From Sphingomonas sp. Leaf407 (GTDB lineage Bacteria > Pseudomonadota > Alphaproteobacteria > Sphingomonadales > Sphingomonadaceae), in the NCBI RefSeq assembly GCF_001425385.1, contig NZ_LMQO01000005.1, positions 1 through 64,000 of the forward strand: a DNA stretch of 64,000 nucleotides. Reading direction: 5' to 3'. The notes below the pieces were generated by a model. That model was not told the origin of the DNA and did no database searches. It saw only the letters and a program-made list of their open reading frames with translations. Numbering within the stretch: the stretch's first letter is position 1; every line of letters starts with the position of its first letter. The translations under genes were made by a program, and so were the position numbers. Positions 16,556 to 29,431 of the stretch are shown here, one piece after another.

Positions 16556-18034
16556 GTGAGCCTCGCCCCGCGCCTCGACCTGCGCCAGTCGCAATCGCTG
16601 GTGATGACGCCGCAGTTGCAGCAGGCGATCCGCCTGCTCGCGCTATCGAATCTCGAGGTCGAGGGATTCATCGCCGAGGAGATCGAGAAGAACCCGCTGC
16701 TCGATTCCGGCGGTGGCGACGACGACGGCGGCCCGGCCGAACCGGTCGAGATCGCCCCCTCCGGCGAACCGGCCGGATCGGACGAACTGCTGATGGGCGG
16801 GAGCGGCAGCGAATCGCTCGACGTCGATCCGGGCGACACCTTCCACCACGACGGCCCGTCCGACGGCGTCGGCAGCCTCGACGGCGGCCTTGGGCTGGCC
16901 GCGACCGGCAGCGGCGGGTTCGACGACGCGCCCGATCTCGACGCGCTGGCCGGCGACGACCTCTCGCTGATCGACTATCTGCTGCAACAGGCCGGGACCA
17001 GCGTCGCCGGCAGCGACCTGTTCATCGCCAGCGCGATCATCGACCAGATCGACGAGTGCGGCTATCTCTCCGCTTCGCTGCTCGACATCGCGACCCGCCT
17101 CGGCGTGCCGCTCGCCCGTGTCGAAGCGGTGCTCGGCATCGTCCAGACCTTCGATCCCAGCGGCGTCGGCGCGCGCAGCCTTGCCGAATGCCTGACGATT
17201 CAGGCGAAGGAGGCCGATCGCTACGACCCCTGCATGGCGCGGCTGATCGACAACCTCGATCTCGTCGCACGCGGCGCGCTGCCACAGCTACGCCGCATCT
17301 GCGACGTCGACGACGAGGACCTGGCGGACATGATCCGCGAACTGCGCGGCTATGATCCCAAACCCGGCTGCCGCTTCGGGGGCGAGCGCACGCAATCGGT
17401 CGTCCCCGACCTGTTCGTCGCCCCGCGCGCGGCCGGCTGGGCGGTCGAGATCAACGGTGCCACGCTGCCGCGCGTCCTCGTCAACCGCGGCTATTACGCC
17501 GAACTGTCGACCGGCGGGACCAAGGCGTCGAAGGCATGGCTGTCCGACTGCCTCGCCAGCGCCAACTGGCTGGTGAAAGCGCTCGATCAGCGCCAGCGCA
17601 CGATCCTGAAGGTCGCGACCGAGATCGTGAAACAGCAGGAGGCGTTCTTCCGCCACGGCGTCGCGCACCTGCGCCCGCTGACGCTGGCGAAGGTGGCGGA
17701 GGCGATCGAGATGCACGAATCGACCGTCAGCCGCGTGACCTCGAACAAATATCTCTCCTGCCCGCGCGGTCTGTTCGAGCTGAAATATTTCTTCACCTCG
17801 GCGATCCAGTCGGCCGACGGCGGCGAGGCGGTCTCGGCGCTGGCGGTCAAGGACGCGATCCGCACCCTGATCGCGCAGGAGGATGCGAAGAAGATCCTCT
17901 CCGACGACACGCTGGTCGAACTGTTGCAGGCCAAAGGCTTCGACATCGCTAGGCGGACGGTCGCGAAATATCGCGAGTCGCTGGGGCTGGGATCGTCGGT
18001 CCAGCGCCGTCGGCAGAAGGCGCTGGGGCGGTAG
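16556..18034 (+). CDS. rpoN: RNA polymerase sigma-54 factor
   Basis: 492 residues with GTG start directly abutting the lptB stop. Region I (LDLRQSQSLVMTPQLQQAIR and the following LLALSNLEVEGFI) binds activators; an acidic Gly/Asp-rich region II lies at about 50-140; the core-binding region follows; the RpoN box IARRTVAKYRESLGLGSS near the C-terminus contacts the -24 element. In many proteobacteria rpoN is followed by hpf and ptsN; here it is followed by an unrelated secreted protein. Confidence 0.95.
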   Translation: MSLAPRLDLRQSQSLVMTPQLQQAIRLLALSNLEVEGFIAEEIEKNPLLDSGGGDDDGGPAEPVEIAPSGEPAGSDELLMGGSGSESLDVDPGDTFHHDGPSDGVGSLDGGLGLAATGSGGFDDAPDLDALAGDDLSLIDYLLQQAGTSVAGSDLFIASAIIDQIDECGYLSASLLDIATRLGVPLARVEAVLGIVQTFDPSGVGARSLAECLTIQAKEADRYDPCMARLIDNLDLVARGALPQLRRICDVDDEDLADMIRELRGYDPKPGCRFGGERTQSVVPDLFVAPRAAGWAVEINGATLPRVLVNRGYYAELSTGGTKASKAWLSDCLASANWLVKALDQRQRTILKVATEIVKQQEAFFRHGVAHLRPLTLAKVAEAIEMHESTVSRVTSNKYLSCPRGLFELKYFFTSAIQSADGGEAVSALAVKDAIRTLIAQEDAKKILSDDTLVELLQAKGFDIARRTVAKYRESLGLGSSVQRRRQKALGR

Positions 18035-18166
18035 ACTTTACCTATGCGATATATTCGACATTAAATCCGTTTCGGATAAGAAACGTCGTTGAGTCTGCGC
18101 TGGATATGTAGCACCATTGCGTGGGCGTTTTCCCGAGTTCGATCACGAGAACGGGAAGCATCGACC

Positions 18167-19144
18167 ATGTACCTGCCGGCATCCGCAGCATTCTTACTGA
18201 TATTGCCAACGGCGGTACAGGCGCAGGATACGCCTGCCCTGCCATCTGTCGCCGAAGCAGAAGCGAATCTCGCACGCGCCCAGCAAGTGCTGGCAACGGC
18301 TCGCATTCTCGAGGCCGCCGAGCATCGACGCATGGTAGCAGAGGCGGAGGCGGCTAAGGCTCGAGAAGCATTGGTAAAGCTACAGCAGCAGGATAGGCCT
18401 ATCTTGGCTCCGGTACCGACGCCGGCTGCCGCGTTGGCCGCCAACCCGGGCAGACCGGCCATTGCCGCGCCTGCGGCGGCGACACCTCCCGCCGAAGCCT
18501 ATGCCGCAGCGGCGAACGGCGTGACGACCACCGTCACTGCGACGCCTGACAAGGTGGAAACGAAAGTCTCACCTACGTCCCAGCAGGGCCTTGCCGGTAA
18601 CGAAACCGGGCGGCAGCGGTTCGGCGGGATCGACTTCGGGATCGGATTCGCCTTTTCCTATGATCTGGGCAACAACGACCGGGTCAAGGAAGCCGAGATC
18701 GTGAACGGCATCGTCCGCGTGACGCATACCGAAAATATCCGCGCGCGGCTCATTCTCGAGTCACATTATTTCTTCACGCCGAAATCCGCTCTATTCAGCA
18801 ACTATACCGGCGCGAACTGCGCCGGTTACACTGGGTATCCCGACCAATATGAGGATTGTACCAGCCGTCGAAAGACGTTCGGTATCGGTCCTTTCATGGC
18901 AGTCCAACCCGGCAGCGACAACATCATCGATGCGATCGGTGCCGGGGTGATGCTCGGTTTCCGCCGCCGCGAAGAAAAGTCAGCCAGCTTCAACATCGGC
19001 ATAGGTGTACTTTACGACGTCGACACCCAGATACTGGGCGAAGGTTTCGTCGAGAATGGCGCGCCCCCGATAGGCGAAACACAGGTCCGCTTCCGTCGCC
19101 AGTCGCAAAGCGGACTACTCATCATGACGTCCTACTCGTTCTAA
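18167..19144 (+). CDS. secreted coiled-coil protein with a putative outer-membrane barrel domain
   Basis: 325 residues. Signal peptide 1-19 (ends AVQAQ). Residues about 28-75 are Ala/Glu-rich and likely coiled coil (AEANLARAQQVLATARI); 80-145 is an Ala/Pro/Thr linker; 150-325 alternates polar and hydrophobic residues (IDFGIGFAFSYDLG, LGFRRREEKSASFNIGIGVL) and ends in Phe, the hallmark of outer-membrane barrels. Four Cys-Gly/Tyr-rich residues near 235-255 may form a loop. No named family is recognised. Function unknown; codon use is less GC-rich than its neighbours. Confidence 0.6.
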   Translation: MYLPASAAFLLILPTAVQAQDTPALPSVAEAEANLARAQQVLATARILEAAEHRRMVAEAEAAKAREALVKLQQQDRPILAPVPTPAAALAANPGRPAIAAPAAATPPAEAYAAAANGVTTTVTATPDKVETKVSPTSQQGLAGNETGRQRFGGIDFGIGFAFSYDLGNNDRVKEAEIVNGIVRVTHTENIRARLILESHYFFTPKSALFSNYTGANCAGYTGYPDQYEDCTSRRKTFGIGPFMAVQPGSDNIIDAIGAGVMLGFRRREEKSASFNIGIGVLYDVDTQILGEGFVENGAPPIGETQVRFRRQSQSGLLIMTSYSF

Positions 19145-19725
19145 TCCGAGTGGCAGACCGCTGTCCTACAGGGCGGTCGCCTGTCAAAGTCAGCACCGCT
19201 CTTCGACAATTGAATCAGCACCACGGCCCTCCCCTCCCCGACAAGGGGGCGGGGGTGGGTCAGTCCGTGATGGCCGCGCCCTTATAGCGAACACACCCGC
19301 CGTTAGTGTAAACTTTGTCAACTTTGGCCGATCCGCCGGCGAAAACCGGCTGGGCCAGCAGCCCCGTCAACCATGGGATGGGGAAACATGCGCCAACGGC
19401 GTCCACACCCCCTCCGCGCCTCCGCGCCTCCGCGTGAACCCATTCTTACTCGTCCGCACCGGCATGAAACGCACCGCAAGTGTAAACTTTGTCAACTTTG
19501 GGGGGAATTACCGGACCGACTCCCGGTCCAGCGGGTTGCTCCACCCACCGCCGTCCTTCCGGCGAAGGCCGGGATCGATACACGCTGACAGTGCGGTGCC
19601 TGACCGGGACCGCAAGCCCCGCCACGGGCAAAGCCCGTGTCGTCGGACGGCGCTTTTCGCGCCGCCGGCCGGGCGCGCCTAATTCGGTTCGGTCCAGCTA
19701 CGCTGGACCTTGCCCGGCGCGCCTA
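19145..19725. repeat. composite repeat island 1
   Basis: No gene is visible. From left to right: a CGCTGTCCTACAGGGCGG hairpin module (19163 region); a fragment of the CTCCCCTCC...GGGGTGGGT element (about 19228-19262); TGTAAACTTTGTCAACTTTG at 19307 and again at 19481; a CGCCTCCGCG-type module (about 19408-19440); a REP-like piece (about 19550-19590); and, inverted, a three-hairpin module whose edge GGCGCGCCGGGC begins at the last base of the GST stop codon (19723). The same modules recur in islands at 32.5 and 51.4 kb. Confidence 0.75.
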
Positions 19726-20394
19726 CACATCTAACTTCTCGTAATCCGCCGGCGGCGGCACCCCCTCCATCCGCTCGGCCAGCAGCGGCCGGAAGCTCGG
19801 GCGGCTCTTCATGCCGATGTACCACCGCTTGGCGAGGTCATGGGTCTTGAAGTCGATGCCCCCCAGATAATCGGCGATCGAGATCTGCGCCGCCGCCGCC
19901 AGATCGGCGAGACTCATCGTCGATCCCCCCAGCCATTGGCGATGGTCGAGCAGATAATCGATATAGTCGAGATGCTCGACCGCCGCCTTCATCGCCTCGC
20001 GCAACGCCTTGGTGTCGGGCGACTGGCGGTGGACGATGCGCTTTTCCATCCGCTCCATCAGCAACGGCCCGGTGATCTCGCGGTAGAATTGCGTGTCGAA
20101 CCACGTCACCAGCCGCCGCTGCTCGGCACGGTCGGCGGCGCTGCCGTTCAGCATCGCCGGGCGGTCGCCGGTCTCCTCGATGAACTCGCAGATCGCCATC
20201 GAATCGATCAGCCGGATGCCCAGCGCCTCGTCGATCATCACCGGGGTCTGTCCGGCGGGGTTGAGGTGAAGGAACTCGTCGCGCCTGGCCCATGGCGATT
20301 CGCGCACCGGCTGATAGCCGATGCTCTTTTCGGCCAGCAGCAGGCGGACCTTCCGTGAGAAGGGACAAAGCGGGAATTGCAGGAGCTGCCACAT
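19723..20394 (-). CDS. glutathione S-transferase family protein
   Basis: 223 residues. N-terminal thioredoxin fold with QFPLCPFSRKVRLLLAEK (CPFS motif, a possible catalytic Cys10/Ser) and the cis-Pro region GQTPVMIDE followed by LIDSMAICEFIEE; all-helical C-terminal half with STMSLADLAAAAQISIADY. The substrate is unknown; the motif suggests a beta/omega-like or stringent-starvation-like GST. The stop TAG shares its last base with a repeat module. Confidence 0.85.
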   Translation of the reverse strand: MWQLLQFPLCPFSRKVRLLLAEKSIGYQPVRESPWARRDEFLHLNPAGQTPVMIDEALGIRLIDSMAICEFIEETGDRPAMLNGSAADRAEQRRLVTWFDTQFYREITGPLLMERMEKRIVHRQSPDTKALREAMKAAVEHLDYIDYLLDHRQWLGGSTMSLADLAAAAQISIADYLGGIDFKTHDLAKRWYIGMKSRPSFRPLLAERMEGVPPPADYEKLDV

Positions 20395-20438
20395 ACTCTC
20401 GTGTTAGGCGGGGCAATTGCTCGGTGGAAGGGGGTTCG

Positions 20439-21008
20439 GTGGGTTTGCTCGTATCGCTGCTGTGGCTGGTCGCGGCGCTGCTGGTCGCGCGCTTCGCCAC
20501 GCGGCCGTGGATGGAAGGAGTGGCGGCGGTGCTGGCGGGGGTGGCGGGCACGACGCTGCCCGATCTCGACCTGCTGCTGCCGCTCGGCCATCGCAGCGGC
20601 CTGACCCATTCGCTGCTGCCATTGCTGCTCGCCTTCACCGTGCGCAACTGGCGGCCGGTGCTGGGTGGCCTCGCGATCGGGATCGGGCTGCATCTGGCGG
20701 CCGACGTGTTCCCCAATGCGATGCGCGGCTTCGCGACGGTCAAGCTGCCCGGCATCGGATCGATCGGGGCCGGCGCGTCCTACGGCTGGCTCGGGCTACA
20801 GGCGTTGCTGGCGACGCTGGTCGGCGTCGCCCTGCTCGTCACCCGGCTGCCGGTACGGATCGCAGGCGTGGTGGCGGTGCTGCTGATCGCGATCGGCGTC
20901 ACCTATCTCCACGCCACCGACGGCGGCTGGCCGGCGCTGTGCGTTTATGCGGCATTTGGCTGGGCGGCGGTACGGCGACGCTCGACATCCGATAGGATGA
21001 ATGGATAG
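20439..21008 (+). CDS. YdjM/YbcI-type membrane-bound metal-dependent hydrolase-like protein
   Basis: About 189 residues with five to six hydrophobic segments. The segment TTLPDLDLLLPLGHRSGLTH, with its Asp pair and two His, matches the putative metal site of the PF04307 (YdjM) family, whose function is unsettled. The start is taken as GTG 20439 with GGAAGGGG just upstream; GTG 20424 is an alternative. Divergent from the GST gene. Confidence 0.65.
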   Translation: MGLLVSLLWLVAALLVARFATRPWMEGVAAVLAGVAGTTLPDLDLLLPLGHRSGLTHSLLPLLLAFTVRNWRPVLGGLAIGIGLHLAADVFPNAMRGFATVKLPGIGSIGAGASYGWLGLQALLATLVGVALLVTRLPVRIAGVVAVLLIAIGVTYLHATDGGWPALCVYAAFGWAAVRRRSTSDRMNG

Positions 21009-21121
21009 GATAGCGCGGTGTGTCGAGCGGCCCAATGCCGTCGATGTCTCCGGGGGGCGGCGAAGTGGGTCGCACCGGCCATGCGTATGCAACCATCGCC
21101 CGCCCTGTGGAGAGTATCCCC

Positions 21122-21550
21122 ATGCCTGCCGCTTCCGTGTCCCGTCGTATCGGCCAGTTGCTCAGCGCGACCGTCGTGGTGCTGCTGCTGGTCGATGGGG
21201 CGGTCCAATTGTTCCAGCCCGCGCTGGTCGCCCAGGAGATGATCCGCAGCGGCTGGCCGATGGAGATGGCCCCGGTGGTCGGCGGCATCGCGCTCCTGTG
21301 CGCGCTGCTCTACGCCATTCCGCAGACGGCGGTGATCGGCGCGATCCTCATCACCGGCTTCGTCGGTGGCGCGATCGCGACGCATCTCCGCCTGAACGAG
21401 ATCGGATCGCCCGACGAACTGATCTGCGCCGCGATCGGCATCGCGGCATGGGCCGGCCTGTGGCTGCGCGGCCGGATCAGCCGCGAACCCGAAACGATGC
21501 AGCCCAACACCCGCCTCAGCAGCCGCGCACCGAACCGCCACCCGGTATAG
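21122..21550 (+). CDS. DoxX-like small membrane protein
   Basis: 142 residues with four membrane segments: LLSATVVVLLLVDGAVQLF, MAPVVGGIALLCALLYAI, TAVIGAILITGFVGGAIATH, ICAAIGIAAWAGLWLRGRI. The pattern and the short loop GWP after the first helix resemble DoxX_2/DUF4267-type proteins. Function unknown. Stops immediately before a REP-A element. Confidence 0.6.
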   Translation: MPAASVSRRIGQLLSATVVVLLLVDGAVQLFQPALVAQEMIRSGWPMEMAPVVGGIALLCALLYAIPQTAVIGAILITGFVGGAIATHLRLNEIGSPDELICAAIGIAAWAGLWLRGRISREPETMQPNTRLSSRAPNRHPV

Positions 21551-21554
21551 GCCG

Positions 21555-21746
21555 GATCGACCTTCACGCTCCCATCGTCACCCCGGACTTGTTCCGGGGT
21601 CCACCTGGACGCAAACGCTGTCGGTAAAGCCTCAAGGCGCACCGATCGCCGAGCCGTGGACCCCGGAACAAGTCCGGGGTGACGAAAGGAGTGGCTGTTT
21701 CGGCCGAAAATGACGAAGACTGGCCGGAAATGCTCAATGTCGATCC
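21555..21746. repeat. REP-A palindromic element, copy 2
   Basis: Edges GATCGACCTTC (21555) and AATGTCGATCC (ends 21746) form short outer inverted repeats. Inside, CGTCACCCCGGACTTGTTCC (21576) pairs with the complement ending at 21684. The tail GAAAGGAGTGGCTGTTTCGG is shared with the copy at 3.7 kb. Confidence 0.8.
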
Positions 21747-21758
21747 CGTCTAGCGCCC

Positions 21759-21796
21759 GCTCCGGCATCCCTTCCGTTGGGAAGGGATGCCGGAGC
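21759..21796 (-). terminator. hairpin terminator of gltB
   Basis: A perfect 17-bp stem (GCTCCGGCATCCCTTCC, 21759-21775, with its complement 21780-21796) and a 4-base loop, just beyond the gltB stop. No T-run follows on either strand, so termination may need Rho or rely on the stem alone. Confidence 0.6.
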
Positions 21797-21801
21797 AGGC
21801 C

Positions 21802-26328
<4,527 letters not shown>

Positions 26329-26329
26329 C

Positions 26330-27040
26330 TTACTTTCCCTTCACGGGGGCGGCCATCGACCGCATCGTCATCATCATCGCCTCGGCCACCGCTGGGGTGA
26401 TCGCCTGTGCGAGCGTGTTGGTTTCGGCGGTGATCGCTGCCTGCAGCTTGGGAACTGCCAACTGGAAACGACGGCCGGTAGCGGTCGCACCGAAGCGCGC
26501 GAGCTCGGCGATCTGTGCCGGGGTCATCGCCCGCAACGATCCGGCCATATCGATCGCACCGGTCACGTCGCTGGTCGTCAGATGTCCGTTAGCCTGCCCA
26601 GCGGCCGCGATCTTGGCAGTATCGACATTGGCGGCGACCGCCCCTTGCAGCGCCCTTCCCGTCGGCGATCGCAGGAACCGGGTAACTTCGCTCAGGTCGG
26701 CGGGCGACAGGTCGGCGGCAGCGACTGCCGCAATCCGCTGCTGCAATACCGGCAGTCCGTCACGATAGGTCTGCTCGACCACGACGGCACCGGCATCGAG
26801 CAGCTTGGCCCGCGCACCAGGACTGCGCTGTTCCAGCGTGGTGATCGTGGGCTGTTGCGCCAGCGCCTTTCCCCCCTCGGTACGAAACGCAGCGACGGCA
26901 TTACGTGTCGTCATTTCGGCCGGGACATAGGCCTCGGCAAAAGCAAGCGCTTCGGCCGAAACCTTGGCGGTCGTGGCGAGAGTGGGGGGCGGAGCGGCGG
27001 TCGGCGCCTGCACCAGCAACAGCGCTAGCGCAGCGATCAC
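26330..27040 (-). CDS. DUF2059-domain secreted protein inside the glutamate synthase operon
   Basis: 236 residues, GTG start overlapping the gltD stop (GTGA). A weak signal-peptide-like N-terminus (MIAALALLLVQAPTAAPPP) precedes a helical body with the DUF2059 pattern (LSEVTRFLRSPTGRAL; MTPAQIAELARFGATATGRR). Function unknown. Its placement between gltD and gltB, with overlap on one side and a single base on the other, forces co-translation with both glutamate synthase subunits. Confidence 0.75.
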   Translation of the reverse strand: MIAALALLLVQAPTAAPPPTLATTAKVSAEALAFAEAYVPAEMTTRNAVAAFRTEGGKALAQQPTITTLEQRSPGARAKLLDAGAVVVEQTYRDGLPVLQQRIAAVAAADLSPADLSEVTRFLRSPTGRALQGAVAANVDTAKIAAAGQANGHLTTSDVTGAIDMAGSLRAMTPAQIAELARFGATATGRRFQLAVPKLQAAITAETNTLAQAITPAVAEAMMMTMRSMAAPVKGK

Positions 27041-28482
27041 GCCGCCACCCTCGCCGCCTTGGCCTTCGCTTTCAGATAGGTGTGCATCCGCTCGGTCACG
27101 TCGCGGCCGTCGCGGATCGCCCAGACGACCAGCGACGCACCGCGCACGATGTCGCCGGCGGCAAACACGCCGTCGAGCGAGGTCATCATCGACTTGCCGT
27201 CGACGCGGACCGTGCCCCAGCGGGTGACGCCCAGTTCAGGGGCATCGAACAGCGTCGGCAGGTCCTCGGCATCGAAGCCCAGCGCCTTCACCACCAGATC
27301 GGCGTCGAGCAGGAATTCGTTGCCCGGATCGGTTTCCGGGGCGCGGCGACCCGAGGCGTCGGGCGCGCCCAGCCGCATGCCGGTCGCGCGGACCTGCACC
27401 ACCTGCCCGTCACGCTCGTCGAACGCGGCGGGGGCGGAGAGCCAGACGAACTCGACGCCCTCTTCCTCGGCATTGGCGACTTCGCGCTGCGATCCGGGCA
27501 TGTTCGCGCGGTCGCGGCGGTAGAGGCACTTCACCGACTTCGCCCCCTGGCGGATCGCGGTGCGGACGCAGTCCATCGCAGTATCGCCGCCGCCCACCAC
27601 GACGACGTTCTTGCCCGCGGCGTTGAGTGATCCGTCGTCATAGGCCGGCACGGTGTCGCCGAAGCCGATCTTATTCGACGTGGTCAGATAGTCGAGCGCA
27701 TCGACCACGCCGCCGCTGCCGACGCCGGGTGCCTTGATCGCACGCGGCTTGTAGACGCCGGTGGCGATCAGCACCGCGTCATGCTGCTGGCGCAACTGGT
27801 CGAGGGTCGCGTCGCGGCCGACCTCGAACCCTTCGTGAAAGACGATGCCGCCTTCCTTCAACCGCTCGACGCGGCGCATGACAACCGGCTTCTCCAGCTT
27901 GAAGCCGGGGATGCCATAAGTCAGCAACCCGCCGGCACGGTCGTAGCGATCATAGACATGGATGTCGTAACCGAGGTTGCGGAGCCATTCCGCCGCCGCC
28001 AGCCCGGCCGGGCCGGCCCCGACGATCCCGACCGACTGGCCGCGCGCCGGGCCGACCGCCACGGGCTCGACCCAGCCGTTTTCCCATGCGGTGTCGGTGA
28101 TGAACTTCTCGACCGATCCGATCGTGACCGCGCCGTGCCCTGAAAATTCGATGACGCAATTGCCCTCGCACAGCCGGTCCTGCGGGCAGATGCGGCCGCA
28201 GATCTCGGGCATGGTCGAGGTACTGTTGGAAAGCTGATACGCCTCCTGCAACCGCCCTTCGGCGGTCAGGCGGAGCCAGTCGGGGATATGGTTGTGCAGC
28301 GGGCAATGCACCGAGCAATAGGGCACGCCGCATTGCGAGCAGCGCCCGGCCTGATCCTCGGCCGCCGGCGGCGCATAGCGCTCGGCGATTTCGCGAAAGT
28401 CGTCCGCGCGCAATTCGGCTTCGCGCTTGGCCGGATAGGCCTGCGGACGCGCGACGAACTTCAACATTGCTTGATCGGCCAT
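27037..28482 (-). CDS. gltD: glutamate synthase (NADPH) small subunit
   Basis: 481 residues. Two N-terminal 4Fe-4S cysteine sets (CSQCGVPYCSVHC; CGRICPQDRLCEGNC), FAD site VGIVGAGPAGLAAAEWL, NADPH site VVVGGGDTAMDCVRTA and the C-terminal FAD segment LDGVFAAGDIVRGASLVVWA. It passes electrons from NADPH to GltB. The start at 28482 is set by GGAGGG five bases upstream and by family homology; an in-frame ATG at 28509 lacks a site. First gene of the operon. Confidence 0.96.
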   Translation of the reverse strand: MADQAMLKFVARPQAYPAKREAELRADDFREIAERYAPPAAEDQAGRCSQCGVPYCSVHCPLHNHIPDWLRLTAEGRLQEAYQLSNSTSTMPEICGRICPQDRLCEGNCVIEFSGHGAVTIGSVEKFITDTAWENGWVEPVAVGPARGQSVGIVGAGPAGLAAAEWLRNLGYDIHVYDRYDRAGGLLTYGIPGFKLEKPVVMRRVERLKEGGIVFHEGFEVGRDATLDQLRQQHDAVLIATGVYKPRAIKAPGVGSGGVVDALDYLTTSNKIGFGDTVPAYDDGSLNAAGKNVVVVGGGDTAMDCVRTAIRQGAKSVKCLYRRDRANMPGSQREVANAEEEGVEFVWLSAPAAFDERDGQVVQVRATGMRLGAPDASGRRAPETDPGNEFLLDADLVVKALGFDAEDLPTLFDAPELGVTRWGTVRVDGKSMMTSLDGVFAAGDIVRGASLVVWAIRDGRDVTERMHTYLKAKAKAARVAA

Positions 28483-28575
28483 GGTGCCCTCCGATCGTCC
28501 GAAAAGCATATTCGGGCGACGGAGTCACGCAACAAACTATCGATGGGTCAGCTTTGGTGTCCCATTTATCTTAAT

Positions 28576-28609
28576 GCGAACGGTTTGCAGAATTTTCACA
28601 ACCGTTCGC
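28576..28609. promoter_or_regulatory. 10-bp perfect inverted repeat upstream of gltD
   Basis: GCGAACGGTT (28576-28585) and its exact complement (28600-28609) flank 14 AT-rich bases, about 100 bp upstream of the gltD start and 25 bp past the uppP stop. It has no T-run, so an operator or promoter-proximal structure for the glutamate synthase operon is as likely as a terminator. Confidence 0.4.
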
Positions 28610-28633
28610 CATGCCGTTGAGGCCGATCCGGCC

Positions 28634-29431
28634 CTATCGCGCAAGCAACCAGATCAATGCCATGCTGCCGGCGACGATCCGATACCATGCGAACGGCGCG
28701 AAACCGAAGCGGCCGACGATCCTGACGAAACCCTTGACCACCAGCAGCGCCACCACGAACGCCGCGCCGAAGCCAATCGCGATTCCCGTCAGATCGTCGA
28801 GCGTCAGCAGCGCGCGATCCTTGTACAGCGAATAGACGGTCGCGCCGATCATCGTCGGCACGGCGAGGAAGAAGCTGAACTCCGCCGCCGTCCGCCGCTC
28901 GACGCCGAGCAGCAGCGCGCCCATGATCGTCGCGCCCGAGCGGCTGACGCCCGGCAGCATCGCGATACACTGCATCGCGCCGACCGAGACGGCGTTGCCG
29001 ACGCTCATGTCCTCGACCGCGTGGATGCGGACCCGCTTCACCATTCGTTCGATCAGCAGGATCAGCACCCCGCCCACGATCAGCGCGACGGCGACGATCA
29101 CCGGCTTCTGCATCACCGCGCGGATCGCGTCATAAAACAGCGCGCCCGCAACCATCGCCGGCAAAAAGCCGATCAGGATGTTGCGGGTGAACGCGATCGC
29201 TTGGCGGTCCATCCGGGTCAGCCCCAGCGCCACGCCGGTGAAGCGCGCACGATAGGCGACGAGTACCGCGAGGATCGCGCCCAACTGGATCGCGATCTTG
29301 AACACGATCGAGCTTTCGTCGGTATAGCCGAACAGCTCGCCCGCAAGGATCAGGTGCCCGGTCGAGGACACCGGCAGGAATTCGGTCAGCCCCTCGATGA
29401 TGCCGAGGACGACGTAGGTGATCCACTCCAC
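28634..29431 (-). CDS. uppP: undecaprenyl-diphosphatase
   Basis: 265 residues, about eight membrane segments. The catalytic motif IEGLTEFLPVSSTGHLILAG (Glu cluster plus PVSSTGH) near the N-terminus and MLPGVSRSGATIMGALLLG are diagnostic of UppP/BacA, which recycles the undecaprenyl lipid carrier for peptidoglycan and polysaccharide synthesis. The start is GTG 29431, abutting the stop of the NDUFA9-like gene, so the two are coupled. Confidence 0.95.
   Translation of the reverse strand: MEWITYVVLGIIEGLTEFLPVSSTGHLILAGELFGYTDESSIVFKIAIQLGAILAVLVAYRARFTGVALGLTRMDRQAIAFTRNILIGFLPAMVAGALFYDAIRAVMQKPVIVAVALIVGGVLILLIERMVKRVRIHAVEDMSVGNAVSVGAMQCIAMLPGVSRSGATIMGALLLGVERRTAAEFSFFLAVPTMIGATVYSLYKDRALLTLDDLTGIAIGFGAAFVVALLVVKGFVRIVGRFGFAPFAWYRIVAGSMALIWLLAR

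Noticed and set aside
28576-28609. Rho-independent terminator of uppP
   Set aside because: The stem is good, but no T-run follows on the minus strand and the loop is 14 bases; an operator or promoter-proximal structure is equally likely.
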